Positions 35,416 through 45,411 of a DNA stretch of 64,000 nucleotides are shown one piece after another. Within the stretch, counting starts at the first letter, position 1, and each line of letters starts with the position of its first letter. A program made the position numbers and the translations under genes. The stretch is taken from positions 427,501 through 491,500 of the forward strand of contig NZ_CP104213.1 in NCBI RefSeq assembly GCF_025244745.1, read 5' to 3'. The stretch comes from Deinococcus rubellus. GTDB taxonomy: Bacteria > Deinococcota > Deinococci > Deinococcales > Deinococcaceae. Below the pieces are notes generated by a model. That model did not search any database, was not told the origin of the DNA, and worked only from the letters and a program-made list of their open reading frames with translations.

Positions 35416-35640
35416 GTGATTCTCTTGAATGTCTGTGTGACTTCTGAGCGCGGCTGGGGTGGGCAACGTCGCGGCGCGGGCCGCAAGTTGGGTGCGGCAG
35501 TACGTGTATCGCTGAGCATTCCGCGTGAGGTCTGGGCTGAGATAGAGCGGCGAGCTGTGCAGGAAGGAGTTTCGCCTCAGCAACTCAGCGCAGCGTGGCT
35601 GTTAGAGAAGGCAGCAGAAGTGGCTGAAGTCGAGAAGTAG
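35416..35640 (+). CDS. Small ribbon-helix-helix-like protein beside the methyltransferase
   Basis: Up to 74 residues. A Gly/Arg-rich start (GGQRRGAGRK) is followed by a short strand and two helices (AVRVSLSIPREVWAEIERRAVQEGVSPQQL), the order of a ribbon-helix-helix DNA-binding domain. A charged tail follows (EKAAEVAEVEK). GTG 35416 and GTG 35437 are both possible; the latter starts right before the Gly/Arg stretch. It is divergent from the methyltransferase across a palindrome, so it may regulate the locus. That role is inferred from position only. Confidence 0.55.
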   Translation: MILLNVCVTSERGWGGQRRGAGRKLGAAVRVSLSIPREVWAEIERRAVQEGVSPQQLSAAWLLEKAAEVAEVEK

Positions 35641-35687
35641 TTCCAGTACTGATGCACACTTCAGTTACCCGTCTAGATGCTCAAGGT

Positions 35688-35737
35688 GTTCGGCGTCAGT
35701 AGGCAGATTTCACCAACTTTGCCTACTGACGCCGAAC
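35688..35737. terminator. Long perfect hairpin between convergent genes
   Basis: 18-bp perfect stem GTTCGGCGTCAGTAGGCA / TGCCTACTGACGCCGAAC with a 14-nt loop, between the small RHH-like gene and uvrB. There is no long T-run on either side, so it may be a terminator of unusual type, an RNA-stability element or a dispersed repeat. Confidence 0.5.
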
Positions 35738-35751
35738 CTTCTCAGCCTTGC

Positions 35752-37767
<2,016 letters not shown>

Positions 37768-37773
37768 CCCTCC

Positions 37774-37779
37774 AGTCTA
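37774..37779 (-). promoter_or_regulatory. -10 box TAGACT for uvrB
   Basis: On the minus strand TAGACT lies 6 nt before the ATG at 37767. Confidence 0.5.
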
Positions 37780-37786
37780 CGCCACA

Positions 37787-37803
37787 TTACGGCCATGACA
37801 GAA
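37787..37803. promoter_or_regulatory. Candidate radiation/desiccation response motif upstream of uvrB
   Basis: TTACGGCCATGACAGAA matches the 17-bp Deinococcus motif TTATGTCATTGACATAA at 12 positions, with 7 of 8 in the TGACATAA half. It lies 7 nt upstream of the uvrB -10 box, where DdrO binding would block RNA polymerase. The left half is poor, so this is only a candidate. Confidence 0.4.
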
Positions 37804-37888
37804 GCAGTAGGGACAATTGAGCCTCAAGCCATTTGACAACGCTCAAGCTTTGCCCAAGGGTTTGACGCAACTTTGACCCGGCCATGTT

Positions 37889-37894
37889 CATAAT
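37889..37894 (+). promoter_or_regulatory. -10 box CATAAT for the Yip1-family gene
   Basis: CATAAT lies 7 nt before the ATG at 37902. Two TTGAC sequences upstream (37862 and 37873) are not at the standard 17-bp spacing. Confidence 0.4.
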
Positions 37895-37901
37895 TGAGAG
37901 T

Positions 37902-38501
37902 ATGCAAAAGTCCCCTCAGCTCAACCCCAGTATCCAGACCATGTTCAGTCAGAGTACGGCGGTCCTGAGCCAGCCGAGCGTCGCCACCTTCGAGAAGTTC
38001 GAGTGGCGTGGGGGCGTGCAGTCGGCTTACCTGTACGTACTGGTTGCGGCGGTGGTGTCGGCGGTGATCGCCGCCATTTTTGCGCCGTTTCACCGCGAGG
38101 TCACCTTTTTCGGCCAGCTCCTGACCCGCCTGATTCTGGTGCCGCTGGGCTTCGCAGTGTTTACTGGCGCGGTCTATGCCATCGGCAAGTCGCTCTTCAA
38201 GGGCACCGGCACCTACGCCGAGGTCGCTTACACCTTTGCCCTCTTCTACGTGCCGCTGAGCATCCTGGGCACCGTCATCGGCATCATTCCGATTCTCGGC
38301 TGGCTGGCCAACGTCCTGATCTCGCTGGCGATTATCTACTTCGGCTTTCTGGCAGTGCAGTCGAGCATGAACATCCGTACCAACGGCGAGGGCATCGCGC
38401 TGCTGGTGCTCTCGGGTCTGGCCTACTTTCTGGTCTATGCCATCGTCGGCGGGCTGCTGGCGAGCGTGTTCATCGCCGGGGCTGTGCTCAGCGGCACCTG
38501 A
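37902..38501 (+). CDS. Yip1-family multi-pass membrane protein
   Basis: A 199-residue protein with a soluble N-terminus (about 40 residues) and five hydrophobic segments in the pattern of the Yip1/YIP1-like domain (for example [20 protein letters not shown] and [21 protein letters not shown]). Its bacterial role is unknown. ATG 37902 is chosen for its spacing to CATAAT; ATG 37884 in frame is the alternative. A strong terminator follows. Confidence 0.75.
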   Translation: MQKSPQLNPSIQTMFSQSTAVLSQPSVATFEKFEWRGGVQSAYLYVLVAAVVSAVIAAIFAPFHREVTFFGQLLTRLILVPLGFAVFTGAVYAIGKSLFKGTGTYAEVAYTFALFYVPLSILGTVIGIIPILGWLANVLISLAIIYFGFLAVQSSMNIRTNGEGIALLVLSGLAYFLVYAIVGGLLASVFIAGAVLSGT

Positions 38502-38520
38502 TCCAGCTCGGCACTTGTCC

Positions 38521-38552
38521 GCCGCCCGGTGCGCTGGGCGGCGGCTTTTTTT
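38521..38552 (+). terminator. Rho-independent terminator after the Yip1-family gene
   Basis: 7-bp stem GCCGCCC / GGGCGGC, 8-nt loop, then a run of seven T at 38546-38552. Confidence 0.9.
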
Positions 38553-38564
38553 GATTCCTCTCCC

Positions 38565-39398
38565 CTACTGCGGCTGCTCACCGTAAACCCGCACCTCCAC
38601 ATCCAGACTGCCCTGGCCGCCGCCGTAGAAGGTGCCGCGCACGGGCGACACATCGGGGTAGTCGCGCCCGTGCCCGATCTTGATGTGTTTTTCACCCGCC
38701 AGCACGTCGTTGGTGGGATCAAATCCGGTCCAGCCCACGCCGGGAATCAGCGCTTCGAGCCAGGCGTGGGTGGCGTCTGCGCCGACCATCTCGCCGCCGG
38801 AATACAGGTAGCCGCTGACGTAGCGCGCCGGAATGCCCAGGGTGCGGCAGATGCCCAGCATGGCGTGGGTGAAATCCTGGCAGACGCCGCGCTGCTCCTG
38901 TGCGAACTCCTGAATGGTGGTGCGGACGCTGGTGGCCCCCGGTTTGTAGGTGAACTGGCTGAAGAGCTGGTGCGTCAGGTTACCCAGGAAGGCCGAGAGG
39001 TCGTCGTTGGAGCCGGGCCGGGTGACCCCGAACACCTCCGGCCACTCGCCCCGGGGCACCCGTGGACTGGGAATCAGGAATTCGGTGACCTCGCCGCGCA
39101 GATCGTCCAGAGCACTCAGCGGCACGGGGGGCGGCGGCGTCAGGGGTTTGGTGATGACCAGCGCCTGGGCCTCGATCCGCAGCACCCTGTGGCGCTCGTG
39201 AACGTGAACGTGGTGGACCAGCGACCCGAAGTAATCGCGGTGCGAGGTCACGCTGCTGGCTTCCGGCTCGACCAGCAGATGAAAACTTTTGAGCTGCTGA
39301 CGGGCACTGGCCTCGGGATGCAGGCGCACCTCGTTGAAAGAATCCCAGGCGGGTTCTTTGTAGGAGTACTCGGTGACGTGACGAATATCGGCGCGCAT
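38565..39398 (-). CDS. Transglutaminase-like cysteine protease family protein
   Basis: A 277-residue protein with an N-terminal beta-rich domain (Bact_transglu_N type, about 1-85) and a transglutaminase-like core. The catalytic Cys is in RGVCQDFTHAML, the His in ATHAWLEALIPG and the Asp in GFDPTND. It is the third gene of a conserved operon with an alpha-E protein and a circularly permuted ATP-grasp protein. In such sets the proteins probably build and cut a peptide-like or amide-linked product. That product is not known. Confidence 0.88.
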   Translation of the reverse strand: MRADIRHVTEYSYKEPAWDSFNEVRLHPEASARQQLKSFHLLVEPEASSVTSHRDYFGSLVHHVHVHERHRVLRIEAQALVITKPLTPPPPVPLSALDDLRGEVTEFLIPSPRVPRGEWPEVFGVTRPGSNDDLSAFLGNLTHQLFSQFTYKPGATSVRTTIQEFAQEQRGVCQDFTHAMLGICRTLGIPARYVSGYLYSGGEMVGADATHAWLEALIPGVGWTGFDPTNDVLAGEKHIKIGHGRDYPDVSPVRGTFYGGGQGSLDVEVRVYGEQPQ

Positions 39399-39452
39399 AA
39401 CTCTCCGGTGAGGATACGGGAAAAAGCGGGCGCGTACAGCGGGGCCTGGCGA

Positions 39453-40388
39453 CTACACCGTGAAGTAAGCGGCGTAGATGGCCGAGCCGATGGCGTTGAA
39501 GTCGCCCAGCAGAGTGTCCAGGCTGGGTGACTGCCCGTCCAGGATGTCGTCCACGCTGGCGTGTTCGAGCCGGGCCATCAGCCACCTGGCCTCGCGCAGC
39601 AATGTGGGATGGGCATTGGGGTGAATGCGCTCGATCTGCACCAGGGCGTCGTGGAGGTTCTCGCCGCTGTAGCGGACGCTGCGCGGGAAGTAAGGATTGA
39701 GCAGCAGGAAGCGGGCGATGGCGCGCGGCTCTAAGCCGCCGTGCTCGCTCTTGCGAAACGCTTCATAGGCCGAGACGGTTTTCAGGACCGCCATCCAGCG
39801 GTGGTCGTCCACGGCAGCCTGGGCCGGGGTGCTGGGACTGCGGACGCTGTAGCGCACCTGAAGGAGCCGCAGCAGATTGTCGCCGCGCTCCAGCATCTGT
39901 CCGGTTCGCATGAACGACCAGCCCTCGTCGCGCGGCAGGGTGGCGAAGGCGATACCGAAGAACATCTGCGAGGCGTCGCGGGCCGCCGAGCAGTACTCGA
40001 ACAGCCCGTCGCGGGCCAGCACGTCGGCGCTCTGAAAGCACAGATCAAGGTAAGCGCGGTTGAGTTCTTCCCACATCTCACTGGGAATTCGGTCGCGCAG
40101 GCCTCGCGCGTTCTCACGGGCACGCGCGAGGCTTGAGGCGATACTCGACGCATTGCGGCGGTCAAAGGCCAGCCAGGCGGCCACGCTGTGGGCGTCGGCG
40201 CGGCCATACTGTTCGGAGAAGCCGCCCTTGGTGCCGGAGATTTCCAGCAGCGGCAACCACTCCTCGCTGACCCGCCCGCCCGCTTCCAGGGTGGCGTAGT
40301 AGTTGACGTTCAGCAGTCGGGCGGTGTTCTCGGCGCGCTCCACATAGCGGCCAATCCAGTACAGCGATTCGGCGAGGCGAGAAAGCAT
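39453..40388 (-). CDS. Alpha-E domain protein
   Basis: A 311-residue, helix-rich protein starting MLSRLAESLYWIGRYVERAENTARLL, the hallmark of the alpha-E family. Its ATG overlaps the TAA of the ATP-grasp gene (TAATG), showing translational coupling. Family members occur almost always with a circularly permuted ATP-grasp enzyme and a transglutaminase-like protein, as here. The molecular role is unknown. Confidence 0.88.
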   Translation of the reverse strand: MLSRLAESLYWIGRYVERAENTARLLNVNYYATLEAGGRVSEEWLPLLEISGTKGGFSEQYGRADAHSVAAWLAFDRRNASSIASSLARARENARGLRDRIPSEMWEELNRAYLDLCFQSADVLARDGLFEYCSAARDASQMFFGIAFATLPRDEGWSFMRTGQMLERGDNLLRLLQVRYSVRSPSTPAQAAVDDHRWMAVLKTVSAYEAFRKSEHGGLEPRAIARFLLLNPYFPRSVRYSGENLHDALVQIERIHPNAHPTLLREARWLMARLEHASVDDILDGQSPSLDTLLGDFNAIGSAIYAAYFTV

Positions 40389-42289
40389 TACACGTCTCCC
40401 TGGGGATCGGGCTGTTCGATCCCCGGCACTACACTCGGATCGGGTGGACTGGAATCGGGCGGCTCAGCTTCAGGCGGGCCAGAAGCCGCTTCACTGGTAC
40501 CCTCGTCTGGCACTTCGTGTTCCCGCTGCTCGGCGAGTTGCTCGGGCAGTTCGGCCCCCGGCACGAAGCGGTGGGCGGCATGGTCGTTGTCGGTAGCGGG
40601 CGGCTCGGCGTGGCCGATGGGCGGCTCCTCCTGATCCTGGGGCGGGCGGACTTGCGACTGACTCTGCGACTGTGAGCCGCTGCCCGACTGAGACTGACTT
40701 TGAGACTGGCCCTGGGATTGGCCCTGCCCCGGCGACATGTTTTGCAGGTGCCGCTGGGCCGGTCCCGACACGGCGTGTGGCTGACCGGGCGGCACCAGTC
40801 CGCCTTGCAGCGGTGCGCCCTGAAACTGGCTCTGAATCTGGCTGGGCACCGGGCCGTCGTGGTCGAGCACCCAGGTGTCCTTGGAGCCGCCGCCCTGCGA
40901 CGAATTGACCACCAGCGATCCGCGCTTGAGGGCCACCCGCGTCAGGCCGCCGGGGATGATGCTGACTTCCCGGCCCACCAGAATGTAGGGCCGCAGATCG
41001 ACGTGGGCCGCCTCGAAGTCGCCGGAGTCGGGATAGAAGGTAGGGTGGCGAGACAATCCGATCACCGGCTGCCCGATGTAGTTGCGGGGGTTCTCGCGCA
41101 CCTGCACCAGAAAGTCCGCGACTTCCTGCTTGGTCGACGCCGGGCCGATCAGCATGCCGTAGCCGCCTGCCTCACCCACTGCCTTGATGACCATCTCACT
41201 GGCGTTTTCGAGCATGTGCGCCAGATGGTCGGGGTTCCAGCCGAGAAAGGTCGGCACGTTGCCCAGAATCGGCTTTTCGTTGAGGTAATACTCGATCATT
41301 TGCGGCACATAGGCGTAAACCGCCTTGTCGTCGGCCACCCCTGCACCGATGGCGTTGGCGATGGCGACCCTGCCCTGGCGGGCGACCTCCACCAGTCCCG
41401 GCACGCCCAGCGCCGAGTCGCGCCGGAAGGTCAGTGGATCGAGAAATTCGTCGTCCACGCGGCGGTAGATCACGTCCACCTGGGTGCGCCCGGCAGTGGT
41501 CCGCATCCAGACCCGGCCATTGTCGACGAACAGATCACGGCCCTCGACGAGTTCCACACCCATCTGCTGGGCGAGGTAAGCGTGCTCGAAGTAAGCGCTG
41601 TTGTACATGCCGGGCGTCAGCAGCACCACGGTGGCCTCGGGCGCGCGCGGGCTGAGCGAACTCAGCACCTTGAGCAGTTCGGTGGGGTAGTGCTGCACTG
41701 TGCGCACGCCCTGCGAATCGAACATGCCCGGATAGATGCGGGTCATGGCAGCGCGGTTGGCCAGCAGGTAACTGACGCCGCTGGGCGATCTGAGGTTGTC
41801 TTCCAGCACCAGATAGTTGCCCTGCTCGTCGCGGATCAGGTCGCTGCCGACGATGTGGGTGTAGACGCCCAGCGGCACTTTGAGACCGTGAACTTCGCGC
41901 CGGAAGTGCGACGAGGTGTAGACCAGTTCGCTGGGAATCACGCCGTCCTTGAGAATCTGGGCGTCGCTGTAGATGTCGCGTAGGAAGGCATTGAGCGCCT
42001 TGACGCGCTGGGTCAGGCCCGTTTCCAGGGTGGCCCACTCGCCCGCCGGAATGATGCGCGGCACCGGGTCGAAGGGAAAGGTGCGCTCGGTTCCGGCGCT
42101 GTCGCCGTAGACAGTGAAGGTGATGCCCTGGTTGCGAAAGGCCAGATCGAGGAGTGAGCGCCGCCGCTCGAACTCCGGCACACCGAGCCGCTCCAGATAG
42201 GCCTGCACACCCTGGTAGTGGGGCCGGACATCGCCGTGTGGGGTAAACATCTCGTCAAAGAACTGCTCGCCCTGCTGGTAGTTCTGCAT
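40388..42289 (-). CDS. Circularly permuted type 2 ATP-grasp protein with Gln/Ser-rich tail
   Basis: A 633-residue protein. Residues about 20-470 match the circularly permuted ATP-grasp family, including SGVSYLLANR, GGYGMLIGPAS and GGLTRVALKRGSLVVNSSQGGGSKD. It would form a carboxylate-amine bond using ATP. After about 480 comes a long tail: a hydrophilic linker, a Q-S repeat tract (about 525-555) and an acidic Pro/Glu end. The tail is not part of the family core. GGAGG precedes the ATG. It is the first gene of a three-gene operon. Confidence 0.88.
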   Translation of the reverse strand: MQNYQQGEQFFDEMFTPHGDVRPHYQGVQAYLERLGVPEFERRRSLLDLAFRNQGITFTVYGDSAGTERTFPFDPVPRIIPAGEWATLETGLTQRVKALNAFLRDIYSDAQILKDGVIPSELVYTSSHFRREVHGLKVPLGVYTHIVGSDLIRDEQGNYLVLEDNLRSPSGVSYLLANRAAMTRIYPGMFDSQGVRTVQHYPTELLKVLSSLSPRAPEATVVLLTPGMYNSAYFEHAYLAQQMGVELVEGRDLFVDNGRVWMRTTAGRTQVDVIYRRVDDEFLDPLTFRRDSALGVPGLVEVARQGRVAIANAIGAGVADDKAVYAYVPQMIEYYLNEKPILGNVPTFLGWNPDHLAHMLENASEMVIKAVGEAGGYGMLIGPASTKQEVADFLVQVRENPRNYIGQPVIGLSRHPTFYPDSGDFEAAHVDLRPYILVGREVSIIPGGLTRVALKRGSLVVNSSQGGGSKDTWVLDHDGPVPSQIQSQFQGAPLQGGLVPPGQPHAVSGPAQRHLQNMSPGQGQSQGQSQSQSQSGSGSQSQSQSQVRPPQDQEEPPIGHAEPPATDNDHAAHRFVPGAELPEQLAEQREHEVPDEGTSEAASGPPEAEPPDSSPPDPSVVPGIEQPDPQGDV

Positions 42290-42365
42290 GCTTTTCCTCC
42301 CCAGACGTGCGCTCAGGATAGCGGAACGGGGCCTGGGCGTGAGGGTTCATGCAAACAACCTCAAG

Positions 42366-43307
42366 TCATGGGTAGCGGCCCAGGCGCTCGGTGAGCAGCG
42401 CGAAAAAGCCGTCGGCGTCCACCGTCAGGGCCACGTCCGCGTTCGGCGGCTGGCCGGTGACCTTCCACACGTCGCACACCGTCCGGCCCGCGCTGGGGCC
42501 TTCGGTGGTGTCGATGTCCACCCACATAGGCTGCACCCCGAACAGCTCCGGGGCACTCAGGTAGGCCGCTGTCATGGGGTCGTGCAGTGCCCCGCCGTCC
42601 CAGCCGTAGCGTTCGCGGTGGTGCTCGGCGAAGAATTCCAGCAGCACGGCGGTAAACTCGCCCACCCGCGTGCCCAGTTGCCGGAAGGCTGCCACCCGCG
42701 CCGGATTGGCAATCGCTTGGTGGGTGGCGTTGAGGCCGAACATGGTGAGTTTCACACCGCTCTCAAAGACGATCCGGGCGGCGTGCGGATCGCACAGGGC
42801 GTTGAACTCGGCGCTGGGCGTCCAGTTGCCGGTGTCCAGGCTGCCGCCCATCCAGACCACCTCGCGGACCCGGGGTACGATGTCGGGCGCGAGGCGAAAG
42901 GCCAGCGCCAGATTGGTCAGCGGGCCGGTGGGTAGCAGGGTAATTTTATTGGGCCGAGCGCGCACCGAGTTGATGATGAACTGGGCAGCGTGCAGACTCT
43001 CGGCTTCCCGCGTGGGCGTCGGCAGATCGGGGCCGTCCAGGCCACTTTCTCCGTGAACCGCCTCGGCACTCAGGCGTGGGACGACCAGTGGGCGGTCTGC
43101 ACCGGGGTAGATGGGAAAGCTGGCCCCGATCAGTTCGCGGACCACCCGCGCGTTGTAGGTGGTCCGCTCCAGGCCCACGTTGCCGTAAGTGGTGGTCACG
43201 CCCAGTACCTCCAGCTCGGGGCTGGAGCAGGCCAGCAGAATGTTCACGGCGTCGTCGTGGCCGGGGTCGCCGTCGAGGATAACCGGGCGGGGCGCGGGAG
43301 TGGGCAT
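42366..43307 (-). CDS. Inosine/uridine-preferring nucleoside hydrolase
   Basis: A 313-residue nucleoside hydrolase that splits ribonucleosides into base and ribose. The calcium-site motif DGDPGHDDA lies at residues 12-20. The substrate region (GNVGLERTTYNA) and the C-terminal HDPMTAAYL are in order. A specificity class cannot be set from the sequence. It fits with the nucleoside importer and udk in the window. It is divergent from the DUF7079-like gene, with 41 nt between starts. Confidence 0.93.
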   Translation of the reverse strand: MPTPAPRPVILDGDPGHDDAVNILLACSSPELEVLGVTTTYGNVGLERTTYNARVVRELIGASFPIYPGADRPLVVPRLSAEAVHGESGLDGPDLPTPTREAESLHAAQFIINSVRARPNKITLLPTGPLTNLALAFRLAPDIVPRVREVVWMGGSLDTGNWTPSAEFNALCDPHAARIVFESGVKLTMFGLNATHQAIANPARVAAFRQLGTRVGEFTAVLLEFFAEHHRERYGWDGGALHDPMTAAYLSAPELFGVQPMWVDIDTTEGPSAGRTVCDVWKVTGQPPNADVALTVDADGFFALLTERLGRYP

Positions 43308-43348
43308 GGCGAAAGGATGGCACGCTGCGCCAGACTAAAGCCAGGCCG

Positions 43349-43969
43349 ATGTCTACCCCTTTCCTGCCTCTCACTCCTGCCGAACTCGCTGTGCACCGCC
43401 CCGTCTGGGACGCCCTGGGAGAACTATTTCTGGACACCGACACCCGCCCCAGTCTGCCGCTGATCGCCCGCACGCTCGTGGAATCGGGCCTGGATGAAGT
43501 CGCGCTGGATGAAATCTGGCGAGAGGAAATTACCCCCGCGCTGCACTTCAACCTGACGCTGGTGGCCGGGGAGTGGGCCTACTTTGACCTCGACTGGCTG
43601 GAAGACCGGATCATGCGGCGGCGGGCCATCCGGCACCGGCTGGAGCGCTGGTCATTCTCGAAGCTTTTTGTGCGGGTCTGGGGCAACGAGATGCAGCCTT
43701 GGTTTCAGGTGGTCATGCTGCTGCGGGCGCGGCTGCTGGTGCTTCCTGCCGCTGAGAGAAGCCGGCAGGCCCAGGTGTGGCACTGGCTGGCCCGCGCTTA
43801 TTTCTGGCCGGAGCTGCCGCACCCCGACCTCCTTTCAGCGAGTCGGGCGACCCTGGCGGCTTCCTGGACGGCCCTGGAACCTGCCCTTCGCCCGCTGCTC
43901 CTGTGCCACGAGAGCGTAGCGGCAGCTGAGCAGGCGGTAGATGAGCTGCTGACCCGCTCCCCCGGATGA
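43349..43969 (+). CDS. DUF7079-like protein
   Basis: A 206-residue soluble protein. The N-terminal half (about 1-110) has the pattern VWDALGELFLDTDT ... VESGLDEVALDEIWREEI ... VAGEWAYFDLDWLEDRI, as in DUF7079. The C-terminal half is Leu/Ala-rich and helical, without a recognised domain. The function is unknown. Confidence 0.6.
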   Translation: MSTPFLPLTPAELAVHRPVWDALGELFLDTDTRPSLPLIARTLVESGLDEVALDEIWREEITPALHFNLTLVAGEWAYFDLDWLEDRIMRRRAIRHRLERWSFSKLFVRVWGNEMQPWFQVVMLLRARLLVLPAAERSRQAQVWHWLARAYFWPELPHPDLLSASRATLAASWTALEPALRPLLLCHESVAAAEQAVDELLTRSPG

Positions 43970-44048
43970 GTGCGGCAAGTTCGGCGCGGGTGCTGATCAG
44001 TTCGTGCCGCTCCAATGCCTGACGCACTGCTGTGTTGCACCTTCCGCT

Positions 44049-44054
44049 TACCAT
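44049..44054 (+). promoter_or_regulatory. -10 box TACCAT for the GyrI-like gene
   Basis: TACCAT lies 5 nt before the ATG at 44060. Confidence 0.4.
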
Positions 44055-44059
44055 GAGGC

Positions 44060-44596
44060 ATGACTGCTTCCACGCCTGCTGTGACCTCGGTGCAATTTCG
44101 CTTCGTTCCGGCCCAGATGATGCTCTGCGCTGTCAACCGCCTGCGCCCGGCACACCTGGAGAACTTCGTCGGCGGAGCCAGCCTGGCCCTCCCGCAAGTG
44201 CTGACCGATCAGGGTCTGGAGCAACTCGGCCCGGTGGCCGTCATTTACCACCGCCCCGTGACCGAGGACAGCGACGGCCCGGTGGAAGTCTGCGTGCCGT
44301 ACCAGGGCGACCTCAGCGTGCCGGAGGGGCTGACTAATCGCCTCGACCCCGACCACCGCGAAGCGTATCTGCCACTCACCAAGAGGGAATTTCAGGATTC
44401 GACCCTGTTTAATCGAGCGCGGCTCGGGGTGGAGCAAGCGGCACAGGCCAATGGCGACGTGCTGGGGCCGCTACGTCAGGTGGATTACGGCGTCTGGAAC
44501 ACACGTGGCGAAGATGAGGTCGTGGGCGAGCTGGCCCTACCGATGAAGTGGATGAACAAGCTGCGGCCCGAGACGCGCGGGCGGCTGTTTCCCTAA
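44060..44596 (+). CDS. Stand-alone GyrI-like effector-binding domain protein
   Basis: A 178-residue protein of the GyrI/BmrR-effector fold, which binds small hydrophobic molecules. It is clearly a paralogue of the C-terminal half of the MerR-type regulator at 45412. Shared blocks include IYH...DSDGPVE, C.PY.GDL, H.EAY..LTK and the DVVGD/EVVGE segment. It lacks a DNA-binding domain. The two genes are separated only by a broken membrane-peptidase-like gene. Confidence 0.82.
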   Translation: MTASTPAVTSVQFRFVPAQMMLCAVNRLRPAHLENFVGGASLALPQVLTDQGLEQLGPVAVIYHRPVTEDSDGPVEVCVPYQGDLSVPEGLTNRLDPDHREAYLPLTKREFQDSTLFNRARLGVEQAAQANGDVLGPLRQVDYGVWNTRGEDEVVGELALPMKWMNKLRPETRGRLFP

Positions 44597-44676
44597 GTGA
44601 AGGTGGAGCAAGCGGTGAGGGGCATACTTGGGTCGAGAAACTGCCAACCCCATCTACCTGATTCAAGGAGACCTCC

Positions 44677-45344
44677 ATGCGCCCTTCTGCCCGACCGAAC
44701 ACGATGGGTCGTCTCGCTGCTGGTGGACTTGCTCGGCAGCCTGGTTCATGAGGGCCTGGGGCACGCTGGGCTGGCGCTGGCGCTGGGTGCACGCAGCGTG
44801 TCTGTCGGCAGCGCGGTGATGAATTACGACGAGGCGAGTGTTGGCGAGCTGGGGCGGCGGCTGATCGCGCTGGCTGGACCGCTCGCCAGCGCCGCGCAGG
44901 GTATGGTCGGCCTTGACGTGCTGCGCCGCACGCCTGCCATTGGCACAGCCTGGTACTTCTGGTGGTTGCTGGGCCACACCGGCCTCTTTGCGGCGGCGGG
45001 ATACCTGCTGGCGCTGTCGTTTGCGCCGTTCGGGGACGTGCATGAGGTGGTGCAGGGCCTGGCGTTGGAACCCTTGTGGCGCAGCCTTTCAACCTTGCCT
45101 GCTGGTGGGTCTGGTGGCGGTGCTGGCGACGCTGGTAGGCACCCGCGACCTCTTTTTGACATTGGCCTCGGCAGGCGCGGCGAGCTTCGGGTCGGGCATC
45201 TTGCTGGTGTGGGTCAACTTCGTGTTGCCCCGGTTGCGGCGTCTGCCGCCCACGGGCGAGCTGCTGAGCGTGCCGCGCACCGCAAGCTGGCTGCTGCTCG
45301 GCGGCGCGGCGCTGCTGGCCTGGGTCTGGCTGGCCAGGGTCTAA
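44677..45344 (+). pseudogene. Frameshifted membrane zinc-metallopeptidase-like gene
   Basis: A strong ribosome site (AAGGAG, 7 nt) precedes ATG 44677, but that frame closes after 24 codons. The conserved protein continues in the +1 frame (WVVSLLVDLLGSLVHEGLGH) from about 44700. It shifts again near 45095 to a third frame (CLLVGLVAVLATLVG...) and ends TAA at 45344. Read together it is a five- to six-helix membrane protein with HEGLGH, a HExxH zinc motif, and an AGP segment, reminiscent of M50/site-2 proteases. Both shifts are in the same direction. It is either a decayed gene or contains assembly errors. Confidence 0.65.
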
Positions 45345-45411
45345 ATTGCCCGGCGCTTGACTCGTCCCCTGGGGCAGGCTGCACACTGCGCTTACCTCCG
45401 GAGGGTGAAGG

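Noticed and set aside
40640..40730. CRISPR-like or minisatellite array
   Set aside because: The near-hexamer repeats are the codons of the Gln/Ser tail of the ATP-grasp gene, without spacers.
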